Part shown: positions 43,495 to 51,906 of the stretch, one piece after another
Numbering within the stretch: the first letter of the stretch is position 1
How the letters are laid out: each line of letters begins with the position of its first letter
Assembly: GCF_009602465.1 (NCBI RefSeq)
Contig: NZ_WBKP01000006.1
Location: 1 to 64,000 of the forward strand
Length of the DNA: 64,000 nt
Direction of reading: 5' to 3'
Origin: Cumulibacter manganitolerans
Lineage (GTDB): Bacteria; Actinomycetota; Actinomycetes; Mycobacteriales; Antricoccaceae
Translations under genes and position numbers: made by a program
Notes under the pieces: generated by a model
What the model saw: only the letters and a program-made list of their open reading frames with translations
Database searches by the model: none
Told to the model about the DNA's origin: nothing

Positions 43495-44346
43495 ATGACC
43501 ACCGTTATCATCGCCGCGCACGACGAGGAATCGGTCATCGGCAGCTGCCTGGATGCGCTGCTCGCGCAATCCGATGGCCACCCGCTCGAGGTCGTCGTCA
43601 GCGCCAACGGCTGCTCGGACCGAACCGCGGACATCGCCCGGGAACGGCCGGTGACGGTGATCGAGCGCGCCGAACCGGGCAAGGCCGGCGCGCTGAACGC
43701 CGGCGACGCCGCCGCGTCCACCTTTCCGCGCATCTACCTGGACGCGGACATCGTCGTGCCGGACGGCGCGCTCCGCGACCTCTGCGCGGCTCTGGCCGCT
43801 CCGGGGGTGGCGGCGGCCGTGCCCCGCCGTCGCATCGACACGCGCGGTCGGCCCCTGCTCGTGAAGGCCTACTTCGCGATCAACGAGCGGCTGCCGGCGT
43901 TCCGCACCGGGCTGTTCGGGCGCGGCGTGATCGCGCTGAGCGAGGCGGGACGCGGCAGGTTCGAGCAGTTCCCGACGCTGATCGCCGACGACCTGTTCCT
44001 CGACTCGCTGTTCGCCCCGGCCGAGAAGGTGCAGGTGCCGACGGTCGAGATCCGCGTCGAGGCGCCGTACCGCACGCGGGACCTGCTCGCCCGGCTGATC
44101 CGGGTCCGCCGCGGCAACGCGCAGCTGCGCGCGGCGGCCGGCGCGGGTGACCTTGCGGCCGCCGTCCGGCCGTCGGCCAGGTGGTCCTGGCTCCGCGACG
44201 TCGTGCTGCGCGAGCCGCGGCTGGCCGTGGCCGCCGTCCCGTACGTCCTGATCACGGTCCTGGCCGGGGCGCTCGCGCGACGCGAGGGCGCCACCGGGTG
44301 GGGCCGCGACTCCTCGACCCGCGGAGCGAAGGGACCGGCCCGATGA
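43495..44346 (+). CDS. Family 2 glycosyltransferase
   Basis: A 283-residue GT-A glycosyltransferase. It begins MTTVIIAAHDEESVIGSCL and has EPGKAGALNAGD and the metal motif LDADIV. A C-terminal hydrophobic stretch (about 245-262) could anchor it to the membrane. This marks the start of the glycan locus. Its stop overlaps the polysaccharide deacetylase start (ATGA at 44343-44346), so the two act together, with the transferase probably adding a GlcNAc-type sugar that the deacetylase modifies. Confidence 0.9.
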   Translation: MTTVIIAAHDEESVIGSCLDALLAQSDGHPLEVVVSANGCSDRTADIARERPVTVIERAEPGKAGALNAGDAAASTFPRIYLDADIVVPDGALRDLCAALAAPGVAAAVPRRRIDTRGRPLLVKAYFAINERLPAFRTGLFGRGVIALSEAGRGRFEQFPTLIADDLFLDSLFAPAEKVQVPTVEIRVEAPYRTRDLLARLIRVRRGNAQLRAAAGAGDLAAAVRPSARWSWLRDVVLREPRLAVAAVPYVLITVLAGALARREGATGWGRDSSTRGAKGPAR

Positions 44347-44996
44347 TCGTCAACATCTGCTTCCACGGCATTGGTACCTGCACGTCGGAGCGGGAACCGG
44401 GAGAGGCCCGCTACTGGGTCGCCGAGGCGACGTTCCTGAGCATGCTCGATGCCGTCGCCGGCGTCCCGAACGTCCGGCTGAGCTTCGACGACGGGAACCG
44501 CTCGGACGTCGAGGCGGCGCTGCCTGCCCTGCGCGAGCGCGGCCTGTCGGCGACCTTCTTCGCCCTGGCCGGCCGCCTGGACGATGCGGCGAGCCTCAGC
44601 GCCGAGGACCTCCGGGAGCTGCGCAGCGCGGGGATGACCATCGGGAGCCACGGCTGGGCACACGTGCCGTGGCGCGGGTTGAGCGACGCCGAGTCTCGCC
44701 GCGAGCTCGTCGACGCCCGTAGCGCCCTGGCCGAGGCCTGTGGCGCACCGATCGAGCATGCGGCCCTGCCGCTCGGGAGGTACGACCGCACGACGCTGCG
44801 GCGGCTGAAGGCCTGCGGGTACCGCACGGTATCCACCAGCGACCGCTACCCGAGCCTGCCCGGCTGGTGGCTGCAGCCGCGGTACAGCGTCACCGCCGCG
44901 GATTCGGTCGCGTCTCTGCGGCGCGTCCTGCCCGGTCGTCCGTCGGCGACCGCAGGCAGGAACTTCGTCGCGAGCGCCGTCAAGCGGCTTCGCTAG
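44343..44996 (+). CDS. Polysaccharide deacetylase (NodB-like)
   Basis: A 217-residue carbohydrate esterase 4 family protein. VRLSFDDGNRSD carries the catalytic/metal Asp pair, and IGSHGWAHVP the His-x3-His metal motif. The C-terminal half, with LPLGRYDRTTLRRLKACGY, completes the fold. It probably removes N-acetyl groups from a GlcNAc-containing polymer or intermediate, and no signal peptide is visible, so it may act in the cytosol. It overlaps the upstream GT2 gene. Its last 17 bases overlap the convergent VanZ-family gene. Confidence 0.9.
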   Translation: MIVNICFHGIGTCTSEREPGEARYWVAEATFLSMLDAVAGVPNVRLSFDDGNRSDVEAALPALRERGLSATFFALAGRLDDAASLSAEDLRELRSAGMTIGSHGWAHVPWRGLSDAESRRELVDARSALAEACGAPIEHAALPLGRYDRTTLRRLKACGYRTVSTSDRYPSLPGWWLQPRYSVTAADSVASLRRVLPGRPSATAGRNFVASAVKRLR

Positions 44997-45462
44997 CCAA
45001 CGAGGTCCCGGGGTCCGCCCGGCGATCGCGCCGCCGCGCCCACGCCACCAGCAGCCAGGCGAGCACCGCACCGACCGCCGCGCCGGAGAAGTTGCCGAGG
45101 ACGTCCCGCAGGCTCGGCTGGCGGGACGGAATGACGATCTGCGCGATCTCCGCGGCGACCGAGAGCGCCAGGGCCAGGACCGTGCCGTGCCAGCGCCGCC
45201 GCGCGAGCAGGCTCAGCAAGCAGCCCAACGGCACGAACATCAGGATGTTGGCGGCAAACTCCACCCATCCCGAGCGGATGGCGGCCCACCCGGTAATCCC
45301 CTGGAGCCGCACTGTGAGCCAATTCACGATGCCGCCATAGGACACCGGTAGCATCAGCACCGCCACGACCACGACGCCATAGCCGATCAGTCCCACGGTC
45401 GCCCACCTGCGCATTCGGCGCTCGCTGGCAGGAGCGGCCGCTGACCTGGTCGGGCGCCTCAT
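44980..45462 (-). CDS. VanZ-family membrane protein
   Basis: A 160-residue membrane protein. VEFAANILMFVPLGCLLSLL is a typical VanZ core, preceded by a first TM segment (about 20-42) and followed by others (LALALSVAAEIAQIV, FSGAAVGAVLAWLLVAW). The charged motif RQPSLRDVLGNFSGAA is also typical. Start ATG 45462 is chosen over later ones because it extends the N-terminus without reaching into the promoter. VanZ proteins are often found near glycan loci. No biochemical function is established for most. Confidence 0.8.
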   Translation of the reverse strand: MRRPTRSAAAPASERRMRRWATVGLIGYGVVVVAVLMLPVSYGGIVNWLTVRLQGITGWAAIRSGWVEFAANILMFVPLGCLLSLLARRRWHGTVLALALSVAAEIAQIVIPSRQPSLRDVLGNFSGAAVGAVLAWLLVAWARRRDRRADPGTSLASEAA

Positions 45463-45516
45463 TACATGCGCCTTGCCTTGCGGGAAAGTAGATACACGAG
45501 TGACCCCCATCTCAAC

Positions 45517-45534
45517 ACCCGTACTATTACGGGT
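45517..45534. promoter_or_regulatory. Inverted repeat ACCCGT-N6-ACGGGT upstream of the beta-helix protein
   Basis: ACCCGTACTATTACGGGT has perfect 6-bp arms 47 bp upstream of the ATG at 45581. It lies in a relatively AT-rich promoter gap (45463-45580) between the divergent VanZ gene and the secreted protein. Probable operator, unconfirmed. Confidence 0.4.
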
Positions 45535-45580
45535 ATTCCTGGGGATACTCCAATGCCCCCAATCCCCCACAAGGATAGTT

Positions 45581-47173
45581 ATGACGTACCGCAATCCCTA
45601 TAACCTCGTGCGGCGACGCCGCTTCGGACTCGCCTACCTCCTGGCCATGCTGCTCGCGGGCGGCGTTCTCGCCGCCATCCCCGCCGCCAACGCCGCACCG
45701 GCGGCCACCCAGGGCATCCTCGCCGACACGTTGACGCCCACCGTCGCCGCCGATCCCGACCGCGTCGGTGTCGAGCTCGGTGTCAAGTTCAGCCCGCAGC
45801 AGTCCGGGCAGGTGACCGCGCTGCAGTACTACCAGAGCGCCCAGTCGGCGGGCGTGACCCGCGCGACGCTGTGGAGCGCCAGCGGCGACGTCCTCGCCAA
45901 GGTGAACTTCCGGGCTTCGGGAAGCACCGGGTGGCGGACGGTCCCCCTGAAGACCCCGGTGAGCCTCGCCGCCGGCAAGACCTACGTGGCCTCGTACTTC
46001 GCCCCGAAGGGCGGCTACCCGTCCATCGAGGGCGACTTCGCCGCGCAGCGGACCCAGAACGGCTTCGCCCTGCCCGCCAACGCGGGCGTGTACACGTACG
46101 GGTCGAAGAGCTCGTTCCCGACCTCGAGCTGGAACAGCACCAACTACCTCGTCGACGTCGTGTACGCGCCGGTCGCCGGTGCCCAGCCGGCGCCCACGAC
46201 CACGCCGGCGCAGCCGGCACCGACCACGACGGCCGCGCCCACCACCACCACGCAGCCGGCGCCCACGACCACGAAGCCGGCACCGACCACGACCACGGCC
46301 CAGCCGGCGCCCACGACCACGAAGGCGGCACCGACGACGACCACGGCGCCGTCCGGCAGCACCGGCGCGAAGGTCGTGCTGGGACGCAGCTTCCCATCCG
46401 CGGCGACCACCGGCGTGCCCGATGGGACGGCCCTGACGACGTACACCGGACCCTGCACGATCCAGACGAACAACGTCGTGATCGACAAGAAGATCATCAA
46501 CTGCGACATGCGCATCCTCGCGCAGGGCATCACGATCACGAACTCGGTCATCAACGGCACGATCTACAGCGACCCGGACTACTTCAACGGATCGTTCACG
46601 CTGACCGACAGCGAGGTCCGCATGCCGCAGGCGGCGGCCACCGGTATCGGTGACGTGAACTTCGTGGCGACCCGCGTCGAGGTGACCGGCGGCAGCCGGT
46701 CGATCAACTGCGCTGCGAACTGCACGGTGCAGGATTCGTACCTGCACGGGCAGTACACCGACCAGCGGGGCATCGACCACGAGTCGGCGGTCCGGATGGG
46801 AGCGGGCAGCGTGATCAAGCACAACACGATCACGTGTGACGCGACCCCGGTGCCGCCGGACGCCGGCTGCTCCGCGGCTCTCACCGGCTACGGCGACTTC
46901 GCGATCGTGCAGAACAACACCATCGAGAACAACCTGATCGACGGTGGGCCCTACGGCTCGATGGGCTACTGCGCGTACGGCGGTTCGACACCCGGCAAGC
47001 CGTACTCGCAGGGTGTCAACAACATCAAGTTCACCAACAACATCTTCATGCGCGGACCCGGCGGGCAGTGCGGGATCTGGGGACCGATCACGTCCTTCGA
47101 TTCCAATGCGCCCGGCAACGTGTGGTCGAACAACCTGTGGGACGACGGCAAGGCGGTCCCGCCGGCCAACTAG
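45581..47173 (+). CDS. Secreted DUF4082 plus beta-helix protein with Pro/Thr linker
   Basis: A 530-residue exported protein. The signal peptide ends about IPAANA. A DUF4082-like domain follows (about 45-200; TPTVAADPDRVGVELGVKF and YVASYFAPKGGYPS). A ~75-residue Pro/Ala/Thr linker (about 205-270) has repeated APTTT-type units. The C-terminal right-handed beta-helix-like domain (about 280-530; GITITNSVINGTIY, FNGSFTLTDSEV, NNTIENNLI) resembles parallel beta-helix carbohydrate-active proteins. It is the only secreted enzyme-like protein of the glycan locus and may bind or cleave the exported polymer. ATG 45581 follows AAGGA. Confidence 0.82.
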   Translation: MTYRNPYNLVRRRRFGLAYLLAMLLAGGVLAAIPAANAAPAATQGILADTLTPTVAADPDRVGVELGVKFSPQQSGQVTALQYYQSAQSAGVTRATLWSASGDVLAKVNFRASGSTGWRTVPLKTPVSLAAGKTYVASYFAPKGGYPSIEGDFAAQRTQNGFALPANAGVYTYGSKSSFPTSSWNSTNYLVDVVYAPVAGAQPAPTTTPAQPAPTTTAAPTTTTQPAPTTTKPAPTTTTAQPAPTTTKAAPTTTTAPSGSTGAKVVLGRSFPSAATTGVPDGTALTTYTGPCTIQTNNVVIDKKIINCDMRILAQGITITNSVINGTIYSDPDYFNGSFTLTDSEVRMPQAAATGIGDVNFVATRVEVTGGSRSINCAANCTVQDSYLHGQYTDQRGIDHESAVRMGAGSVIKHNTITCDATPVPPDAGCSAALTGYGDFAIVQNNTIENNLIDGGPYGSMGYCAYGGSTPGKPYSQGVNNIKFTNNIFMRGPGGQCGIWGPITSFDSNAPGNVWSNNLWDDGKAVPPAN

Positions 47174-47195
47174 CCGCCACTGCTGACAGCACGCC

Positions 47196-47236
47196 AGCTG
47201 GCCCTGCTCGGGATCACCACTCGAGCAGGGCCAGCT
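47196..47236. terminator. 15-bp hairpin overlapping the 3' ends of convergent genes
   Basis: AGCTGGCCCTGCTCG (47196-47210) pairs with CGAGCAGGGCCAGCT (47222-47236). The beta-helix gene ends at 47173, and the convergent GNAT-like gene ends at 47214, so part of the right arm lies in its last codons. Probably a bidirectional terminator. Confidence 0.65.
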
Positions 47237-48080
47237 CGCTGTAGAGGTAGTCGATCCCGTTCGGGTCCGCTGCGGCCGGCCGGTACATCTTCGGCCGGGG
47301 CGCCGCGAGCGCACGCCCGGGCCCGGGCGGCGTGAAGCCCAGGACGCGGCGTTCCGCGAGGGTCATCGGCAGGCCACGGCGCAGCAGATGCGCCGCCACT
47401 GCCCCCCACCCCGCTCGAAGCACCTCGGGATCACCGCCGACGTACAACGGCGAGGCGAACAGCGCCAGCCGCTTTCGGCGGTCACGCCGGTACATCAGGT
47501 AGCCATGGCCACCCGCCGGAGCGATCACCACCAGGTGCCGCGCGGCCGCCGCATCGCGGTGATCGCGGTACAACCCGGCATCCACCGGAGACAGCACCGG
47601 TTCGATCTCGGCCGGCAGCGACACCACGCGGTAGCCGGCTGCCGGGCGCGGCGCGTTGACCACCAGCCTGGTCGCCACGTCGAGGTGCGCGAACCCCAGC
47701 CGCTCGTTCATCGCGGGCACCGTTCCGCTCGGCGACAGGTCGGTGAACACCGTCCCCCTGGCGCGCAGGTTGGCCCGGATCAGCCGCAGTGCCAGGGGCC
47801 GGTACGGCTCCAGCACGCAGAAGGCGGCAAGGTTGCATACCGTGCGCTCCGGCTCCGGGCGTGTGGAGTACACCGCGAGGTACGCGCCGACGATCTGGCC
47901 GGCGTCCGTGACGAGCATCTGCCCGCGGTTCGGTCCGGACATCGGCCACGGCGGCGTCATCACCGCGCGCCACCGCGCAGGCGAGACACCGGGGTTGAGA
48001 TGGCGGTGCAGGAACTCCGCGACGCGCTGCGTGTCGGCGGCCGTGATCGGGCGGACCGAGGCGGCGATGGACGTGGCCAT
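47214..48080 (-). CDS. GNAT-fold acyltransferase-like protein
   Basis: A 288-residue protein that begins like a GNAT enzyme (VRPITAADTQRVAEFLHRHL). It has QMLVTDAGQIVGAYLAVYS and VCNLAAFCVLEPYRPLALRLI, resembling beta-4/beta-5. The C-terminal 130 residues carry a second mixed region. Exact substrate is not inferable. Its position among Wzz-like genes suggests acylation or amino-acylation of a surface sugar. ATG 48080 abuts the stop of the Wzz-like gene (TAG 48081-48083), so the two are coupled. Confidence 0.6.
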   Translation of the reverse strand: MATSIAASVRPITAADTQRVAEFLHRHLNPGVSPARWRAVMTPPWPMSGPNRGQMLVTDAGQIVGAYLAVYSTRPEPERTVCNLAAFCVLEPYRPLALRLIRANLRARGTVFTDLSPSGTVPAMNERLGFAHLDVATRLVVNAPRPAAGYRVVSLPAEIEPVLSPVDAGLYRDHRDAAAARHLVVIAPAGGHGYLMYRRDRRKRLALFASPLYVGGDPEVLRAGWGAVAAHLLRRGLPMTLAERRVLGFTPPGPGRALAAPRPKMYRPAAADPNGIDYLYSELALLEW

Positions 48081-48755
48081 CTAGGCGCCGACCGTTTCCA
48101 TCGCCTCAGCCGCCGCGCGGTCGACGGCCTGCTGTCGTCGCCGATGCAGCACCACGACGACCGCCGTCGTGACGCCCATCCCGAGCAGCGCGGTCATCGC
48201 GGCCGTGCGCGGCCGGTTGCCGCTCATCTCGTGGATGGTGGTCGACTCCGGCGCGGGGATCATCGTGATGTCGTTGACCGGGTCCACTCCGGCGGCGCGT
48301 TGCAGCTGGTCCAGCTCCGCGCTCACCCGGCCGGTGATCTGGTTCTGCCGCTTCTGGACCACCTCCGCCGTCGGGCCGACGATGTCCAGCAGGAGCACCT
48401 GGGTCGCGAAGTTGGTCGCCCACTGGCCGCCGGTGTCCGGCAGCCGCAGCGACCAGCCGTCACGGATCCCCATCCCGACGAGCGTCACGTCGGGCGACGC
48501 GAACTTGGTGACCTTGTCCGGACCCGACACGCGCTTGGCGACGACGCCGGCGGTGTCGATGAGGTCCTCGGACTGCGTGCGTAACGCGTTCGGGTACAGG
48601 GTGCTGGTCGGCGCGAGGAAGACCAGCTCGGCACGGCAGTAGTAGACCGCAGGGGTGCGGATCACGAGCAGCCCGGCGCCGGCGGTAATCGCCGCCCCGA
48701 GCACCAGGACCACCCAAAACCGCAGCAAGGCGCGGGTTAGTTCCCAGAACGTCAT
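48081..48755 (-). CDS. Wzz-like chain-length/capsular polysaccharide protein
   Basis: A 224-residue membrane protein. N-terminal TM segment (about 13-31) is followed by a coiled periplasmic part with VVQKRQNQITGRVSAELDQLQ, and a second TM segment (about 180-205) near the C-terminus. Topology fits polysaccharide co-polymerases (Wzz/YveK group), which set chain length. It lacks a cytosolic tyrosine-kinase domain. It is divergent from a second Wzz-like gene at 48818, with a 62-bp shared promoter. Confidence 0.8.
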   Translation of the reverse strand: MTFWELTRALLRFWVVLVLGAAITAGAGLLVIRTPAVYYCRAELVFLAPTSTLYPNALRTQSEDLIDTAGVVAKRVSGPDKVTKFASPDVTLVGMGIRDGWSLRLPDTGGQWATNFATQVLLLDIVGPTAEVVQKRQNQITGRVSAELDQLQRAAGVDPVNDITMIPAPESTTIHEMSGNRPRTAAMTALLGMGVTTAVVVVLHRRRQQAVDRAAAEAMETVGA

Positions 48756-48774
48756 AGCGTCGCGGCCTCCGCGA

Positions 48775-48791
48775 ACTATTGTATGGATAGT
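48775..48791. promoter_or_regulatory. Inverted repeat ACTAT-N7-ATAGT in the divergent Wzz promoter
   Basis: ACTAT (48775-48779) and ATAGT (48787-48791) are inverted arms in the 62-bp gap between two divergent Wzz-like genes. This AT-richer element may be a promoter or operator for both. Low confidence. Confidence 0.3.
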
Positions 48792-48817
48792 CCGTACGAG
48801 GGGCGAGGGGGAAGCCA

Positions 48818-49678
48818 GTGGTGCTCGAGTTCGTGCGTGCGCTCGGTCGACGGTGGTACGTCGTTCTGGTCGGGCTCATGCTGACCGCAGCGATGGTCTT
48901 CGGTGCGGCGAAGGCAAGCCCCCCGGACTACCAGACACGCGGTCTCATCCTGCTGCTCCCGTCGACGTCGGCCGTCGGAGCGGGCGGCAACCCGTTCCTG
49001 CTGCTGAGCGGGCTGGAGCAACCCGCCGGGATCCTCGTCGCATACTTCTCCGGCGCCCCCGCCCGCGCGGAGGTCGCCAAGGTCGCGCCGACGGCGGAGT
49101 ACCAGATCGGGATCGACGACTCCACCCGCGGCCCGGTCATCGCCGTCGACATCACGGCCAGGAGTGCGCAGGAGGCCATGACAGCGCTCGATCACTTCGT
49201 CAAGCAGATCCCTGTCGAGCTCGCTCGGCTCCAGACCGCGGTCAATGCGCCGGCCGATGCGGTCATCACCTCGATGCCGTTGACCGTCGACAGCAAGCCG
49301 ACCGTGGACCGGTCCGGCATGGTCCGCATGGTGATCGCCGCGCTCGTTCTCGGCCTCGTCGCCACCGGGCTGGTCGGGTACGCCGTCGATTCACTTGTCC
49401 TGCGCCGCCGGGCACGACGCGAGGGGACGCCGCCGAGACGCCGGCGCGCCGCCGGCCGACGGGGAACGCGGGAGGCCGCACCAGAGGCGGCGACGGACGC
49501 CGCCGCGGGGTCCGGGACCGAGCCGGGTGAATCGAGCGAGCCCGAGCCGGGCGCACCTGCCGGTGAGGGTGCGCCGACCGATAGCGACCGCGAGACGCCT
49601 GTTGACGAACCTGCTCCCTCGGCCGCCGAGGAGGAAGCCGCCGACCCGCAGCCGGTCGAGAGCGGGCGGCAGCATTGA
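48818..49678 (+). CDS. Wzz-like membrane protein with long acidic tail
   Basis: A 286-residue protein. A TM segment (about 14-31) precedes a Wzz-like external domain with ARSAQEAMTALDHFVKQIPVELARLQTAVN, and a second TM segment (about 168-190) follows. The ~90-residue C-terminal tail is first basic (RRRARREG) then acidic, Pro/Glu/Ala-rich. GTG start at 48818 follows GAGGGGGA. It overlaps the Wzy-like gene (TTG at 49675). It is divergent from a second, tail-less Wzz-like protein. The tail could bind the synthesis machinery. Confidence 0.8.
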   Translation: MVLEFVRALGRRWYVVLVGLMLTAAMVFGAAKASPPDYQTRGLILLLPSTSAVGAGGNPFLLLSGLEQPAGILVAYFSGAPARAEVAKVAPTAEYQIGIDDSTRGPVIAVDITARSAQEAMTALDHFVKQIPVELARLQTAVNAPADAVITSMPLTVDSKPTVDRSGMVRMVIAALVLGLVATGLVGYAVDSLVLRRRARREGTPPRRRRAAGRRGTREAAPEAATDAAAGSGTEPGESSEPEPGAPAGEGAPTDSDRETPVDEPAPSAAEEEAADPQPVESGRQH

Positions 49679-50982
49679 GCAGATCGCTGCCGCTGCTCAT
49701 CGACCGCGTGATCGCGAGGATCGACGCGGTCGGTTGGCTGACGTGCTACCTGATCTTGCTGCTGTTCATCCCCTCACGGCTGGTGCTGGGCCCGCTCGGC
49801 AGCGCCGGCGCGCCGTCGATGCTGTTCGGGCTCGGCAGCCTGCTGCTGTGGATGATCCTGTTCCTCGGCGTCGACCGCCCGCGATCGACCCGGCTGCACC
49901 CGATCCGCGCGGCGCTCGGCGTGTTCGTGCTGAGCGTCGGCGTGAGCTTCGTGCTCGCGGTGTCCGGCCCCTTGAGCCCCGACGAGCTCAGCCCGGCGGA
50001 CGTCGCGCTGCTCGCGCTGGCATCCTGGTCGGGAACCCTCCTGCTGACCCAGGACGGCGTCCACGACCGCGGGCGGCTCGACACCTTGATCTGGCGGCTC
50101 ACCGTCTGCGGCGGGCTGATCGCCGTGCTCGGCCTGATCCAGGTCGCCACGCGCCAGCTGTGGGTGGACCGGCTCAGCATCCCAGGGCTGTTCAGCGCCC
50201 CCGCGTACGGGCTCACGACCCGCGGCGGCTATCCGCGACCGGCGGGGACCGCGATTCATCCGATCGAGTACGGCGTGCTGCTGGCGATGCTGCTCCCCAT
50301 CGCGCTGCACGTCGGCTTCTTCCATACGCATCGCAGAACCACCGTGCGCTGGGCACCTGCGCTGGCGCTGGCCGCGATCATCCCCCTCACCTCGTCGCGC
50401 TCCGCATATCTCGGCGCGGCCATCGGCCTCACCTTCTGCCTCATCAGCTGGCCACGGGTGCGGCGCCTCCGCATGATCGGCGTCGGCGTCGCCGGAATCC
50501 TCGCGATGATGGTCATCGCACCCAACTTCCTGAACTCGCTCATCGGCCTGTTCACCGGGGCCGCCGAGGACCCCAGCATCGCGTCCCGCACCGACAGCTT
50601 CTCGCTGGCGTTCGAGTTCATCGGGCGCGACCCGTGGTTCGGTCGCGGGCTGGGGACCTTCCTGCCGAAATACCGCATCTTCGACAACCAGTACCTGCTG
50701 CTGCTGGTCACCGTCGGCATCGTCGGCACGGTCGCGTTCCTGCTCGTGGGCCTGACGGCCGTCTCGGTCCTGCTGAGCCTGCGGTCCGGCCTGCAGGACC
50801 CCGCGAGCCGCGACCTGGCCATGGCCCTCATCGGCTCGGTCTGCGCCGGCTTCTCGTGCCTGTTCATGTTCGATGCCTTCGCGTTCCCGATGACCATGGG
50901 CACGCTCTTCTTCGTGCTCGGGCTCGCCGGCGCGCTACACCGGCAGGCGCTGATGGTCGTCGAGCCCTACGTCCTACGATGA
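49675..50982 (+). CDS. O-antigen ligase/Wzy-like polysaccharide polymerase
   Basis: A 435-residue polytopic membrane protein with about ten hydrophobic segments. A large external loop region (about 300-330) has GAAEDPSIASRTDSFSLAFEF followed by IGRDPWFGRGLGTFLPKY, the usual Wzy_C/O-antigen ligase signature. Such proteins polymerise or ligate lipid-linked glycan units outside the membrane. It starts at TTG 49675, overlapping the Wzz-like stop, so chain-length control and polymerisation are coupled. It overlaps the next GT2 (ATGA at 50979-50982). Confidence 0.87.
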   Translation: MSRSLPLLIDRVIARIDAVGWLTCYLILLLFIPSRLVLGPLGSAGAPSMLFGLGSLLLWMILFLGVDRPRSTRLHPIRAALGVFVLSVGVSFVLAVSGPLSPDELSPADVALLALASWSGTLLLTQDGVHDRGRLDTLIWRLTVCGGLIAVLGLIQVATRQLWVDRLSIPGLFSAPAYGLTTRGGYPRPAGTAIHPIEYGVLLAMLLPIALHVGFFHTHRRTTVRWAPALALAAIIPLTSSRSAYLGAAIGLTFCLISWPRVRRLRMIGVGVAGILAMMVIAPNFLNSLIGLFTGAAEDPSIASRTDSFSLAFEFIGRDPWFGRGLGTFLPKYRIFDNQYLLLLVTVGIVGTVAFLLVGLTAVSVLLSLRSGLQDPASRDLAMALIGSVCAGFSCLFMFDAFAFPMTMGTLFFVLGLAGALHRQALMVVEPYVLR

Positions 50983-51887
50983 CCAGCGTGCCAGTGGATA
51001 TCGCCGCAGTGGTCGTCACCTACAACAGTGAGCGACACATCGCTGCCCTGCTCGACAGCATTCCCGCGGCGATGGGCGCGTTGCGCTACTCCGTGGTCGT
51101 GGTCGACAACGGATCGACGGACCGGACGCTCGAGCTTCTCGGGCAGCGCGACGACTGCACAGTCGTGCGCTCCGTCAACGACGGTTACGCGGCGGGCATG
51201 AACCGCGCCGTCCGCGCCTCTCCCGAGTCCGAGGCGGTACTGATCCTCAACCCCGACGCCGCGTTGGACCCCGGCTCCGTGCCGGTCATGCTCGATGTGC
51301 TCCGGTCCCCGGGCACCGCCGTCGTCGCGCCGCGGATCCGTGAGGAGGACGGCTCGCTCTCACCGACACTCCGTCGTGGACCGACGATGGGGCGGGTCGG
51401 CGGGCTGTCCTTCACGCGTCGCCCCGCGTTCGCCGAGCGGATCGAGGGCCCCGAGGAATACCAGAGCGAGCACGAGGTCGAGTGGGCCGTCGGCGCCGTC
51501 CTGCTCATCGACACCGCCTGCTACGCCCGCCTCGGCGGGATGGACGAGTCGTACTTCCTGTACTCCGAGGAGACCGACTTCAGCCTCCGGGCGAAGGACG
51601 CCGGCTGGCGAACCGTCTACACCCCCGCCGCGGGCGCGATGCACGTCGGCGGCGGGTCGGGCGAGAGCGCGACGACGCACACGATGAAGATCCTGAACCG
51701 GGTGCGGCTGTACCGGCGGCGTCGCGGCACCGCGCTGGCCTGGATCTACTTCGCGCTCACCGTGCTCGTGGAGCTGCGCCGCGCCGCCCTCGGCCACCGC
51801 AAGTCGTGGCCCACCCTTCGCGCCCTGCTCCGCCCGGCTGCCCGGCCGCCGGCCCTGGGCGCGAACGACCACCTGCTACCTCGGTGA
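50979..51887 (+). CDS. Family 2 glycosyltransferase (rhamnosyltransferase-like)
   Basis: A 302-residue GT-A enzyme starting MTSVPVDIAAVVVTYNSERH. It has VVVDNGSTDRT, NDGYAAGMN, the metal motif LNPDAAL and MDESYFLYSEETDFSLRAK, typical of GT2 rhamnosyl/galactofuranosyl-type enzymes. It overlaps the Wzy-like gene by four bases. The sugar transferred cannot be read from sequence. Confidence 0.9.
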   Translation: MTSVPVDIAAVVVTYNSERHIAALLDSIPAAMGALRYSVVVVDNGSTDRTLELLGQRDDCTVVRSVNDGYAAGMNRAVRASPESEAVLILNPDAALDPGSVPVMLDVLRSPGTAVVAPRIREEDGSLSPTLRRGPTMGRVGGLSFTRRPAFAERIEGPEEYQSEHEVEWAVGAVLLIDTACYARLGGMDESYFLYSEETDFSLRAKDAGWRTVYTPAAGAMHVGGGSGESATTHTMKILNRVRLYRRRRGTALAWIYFALTVLVELRRAALGHRKSWPTLRALLRPAARPPALGANDHLLPR

Positions 51888-51906
51888 CGACGGGAGTGCT
51901 GCGCTG

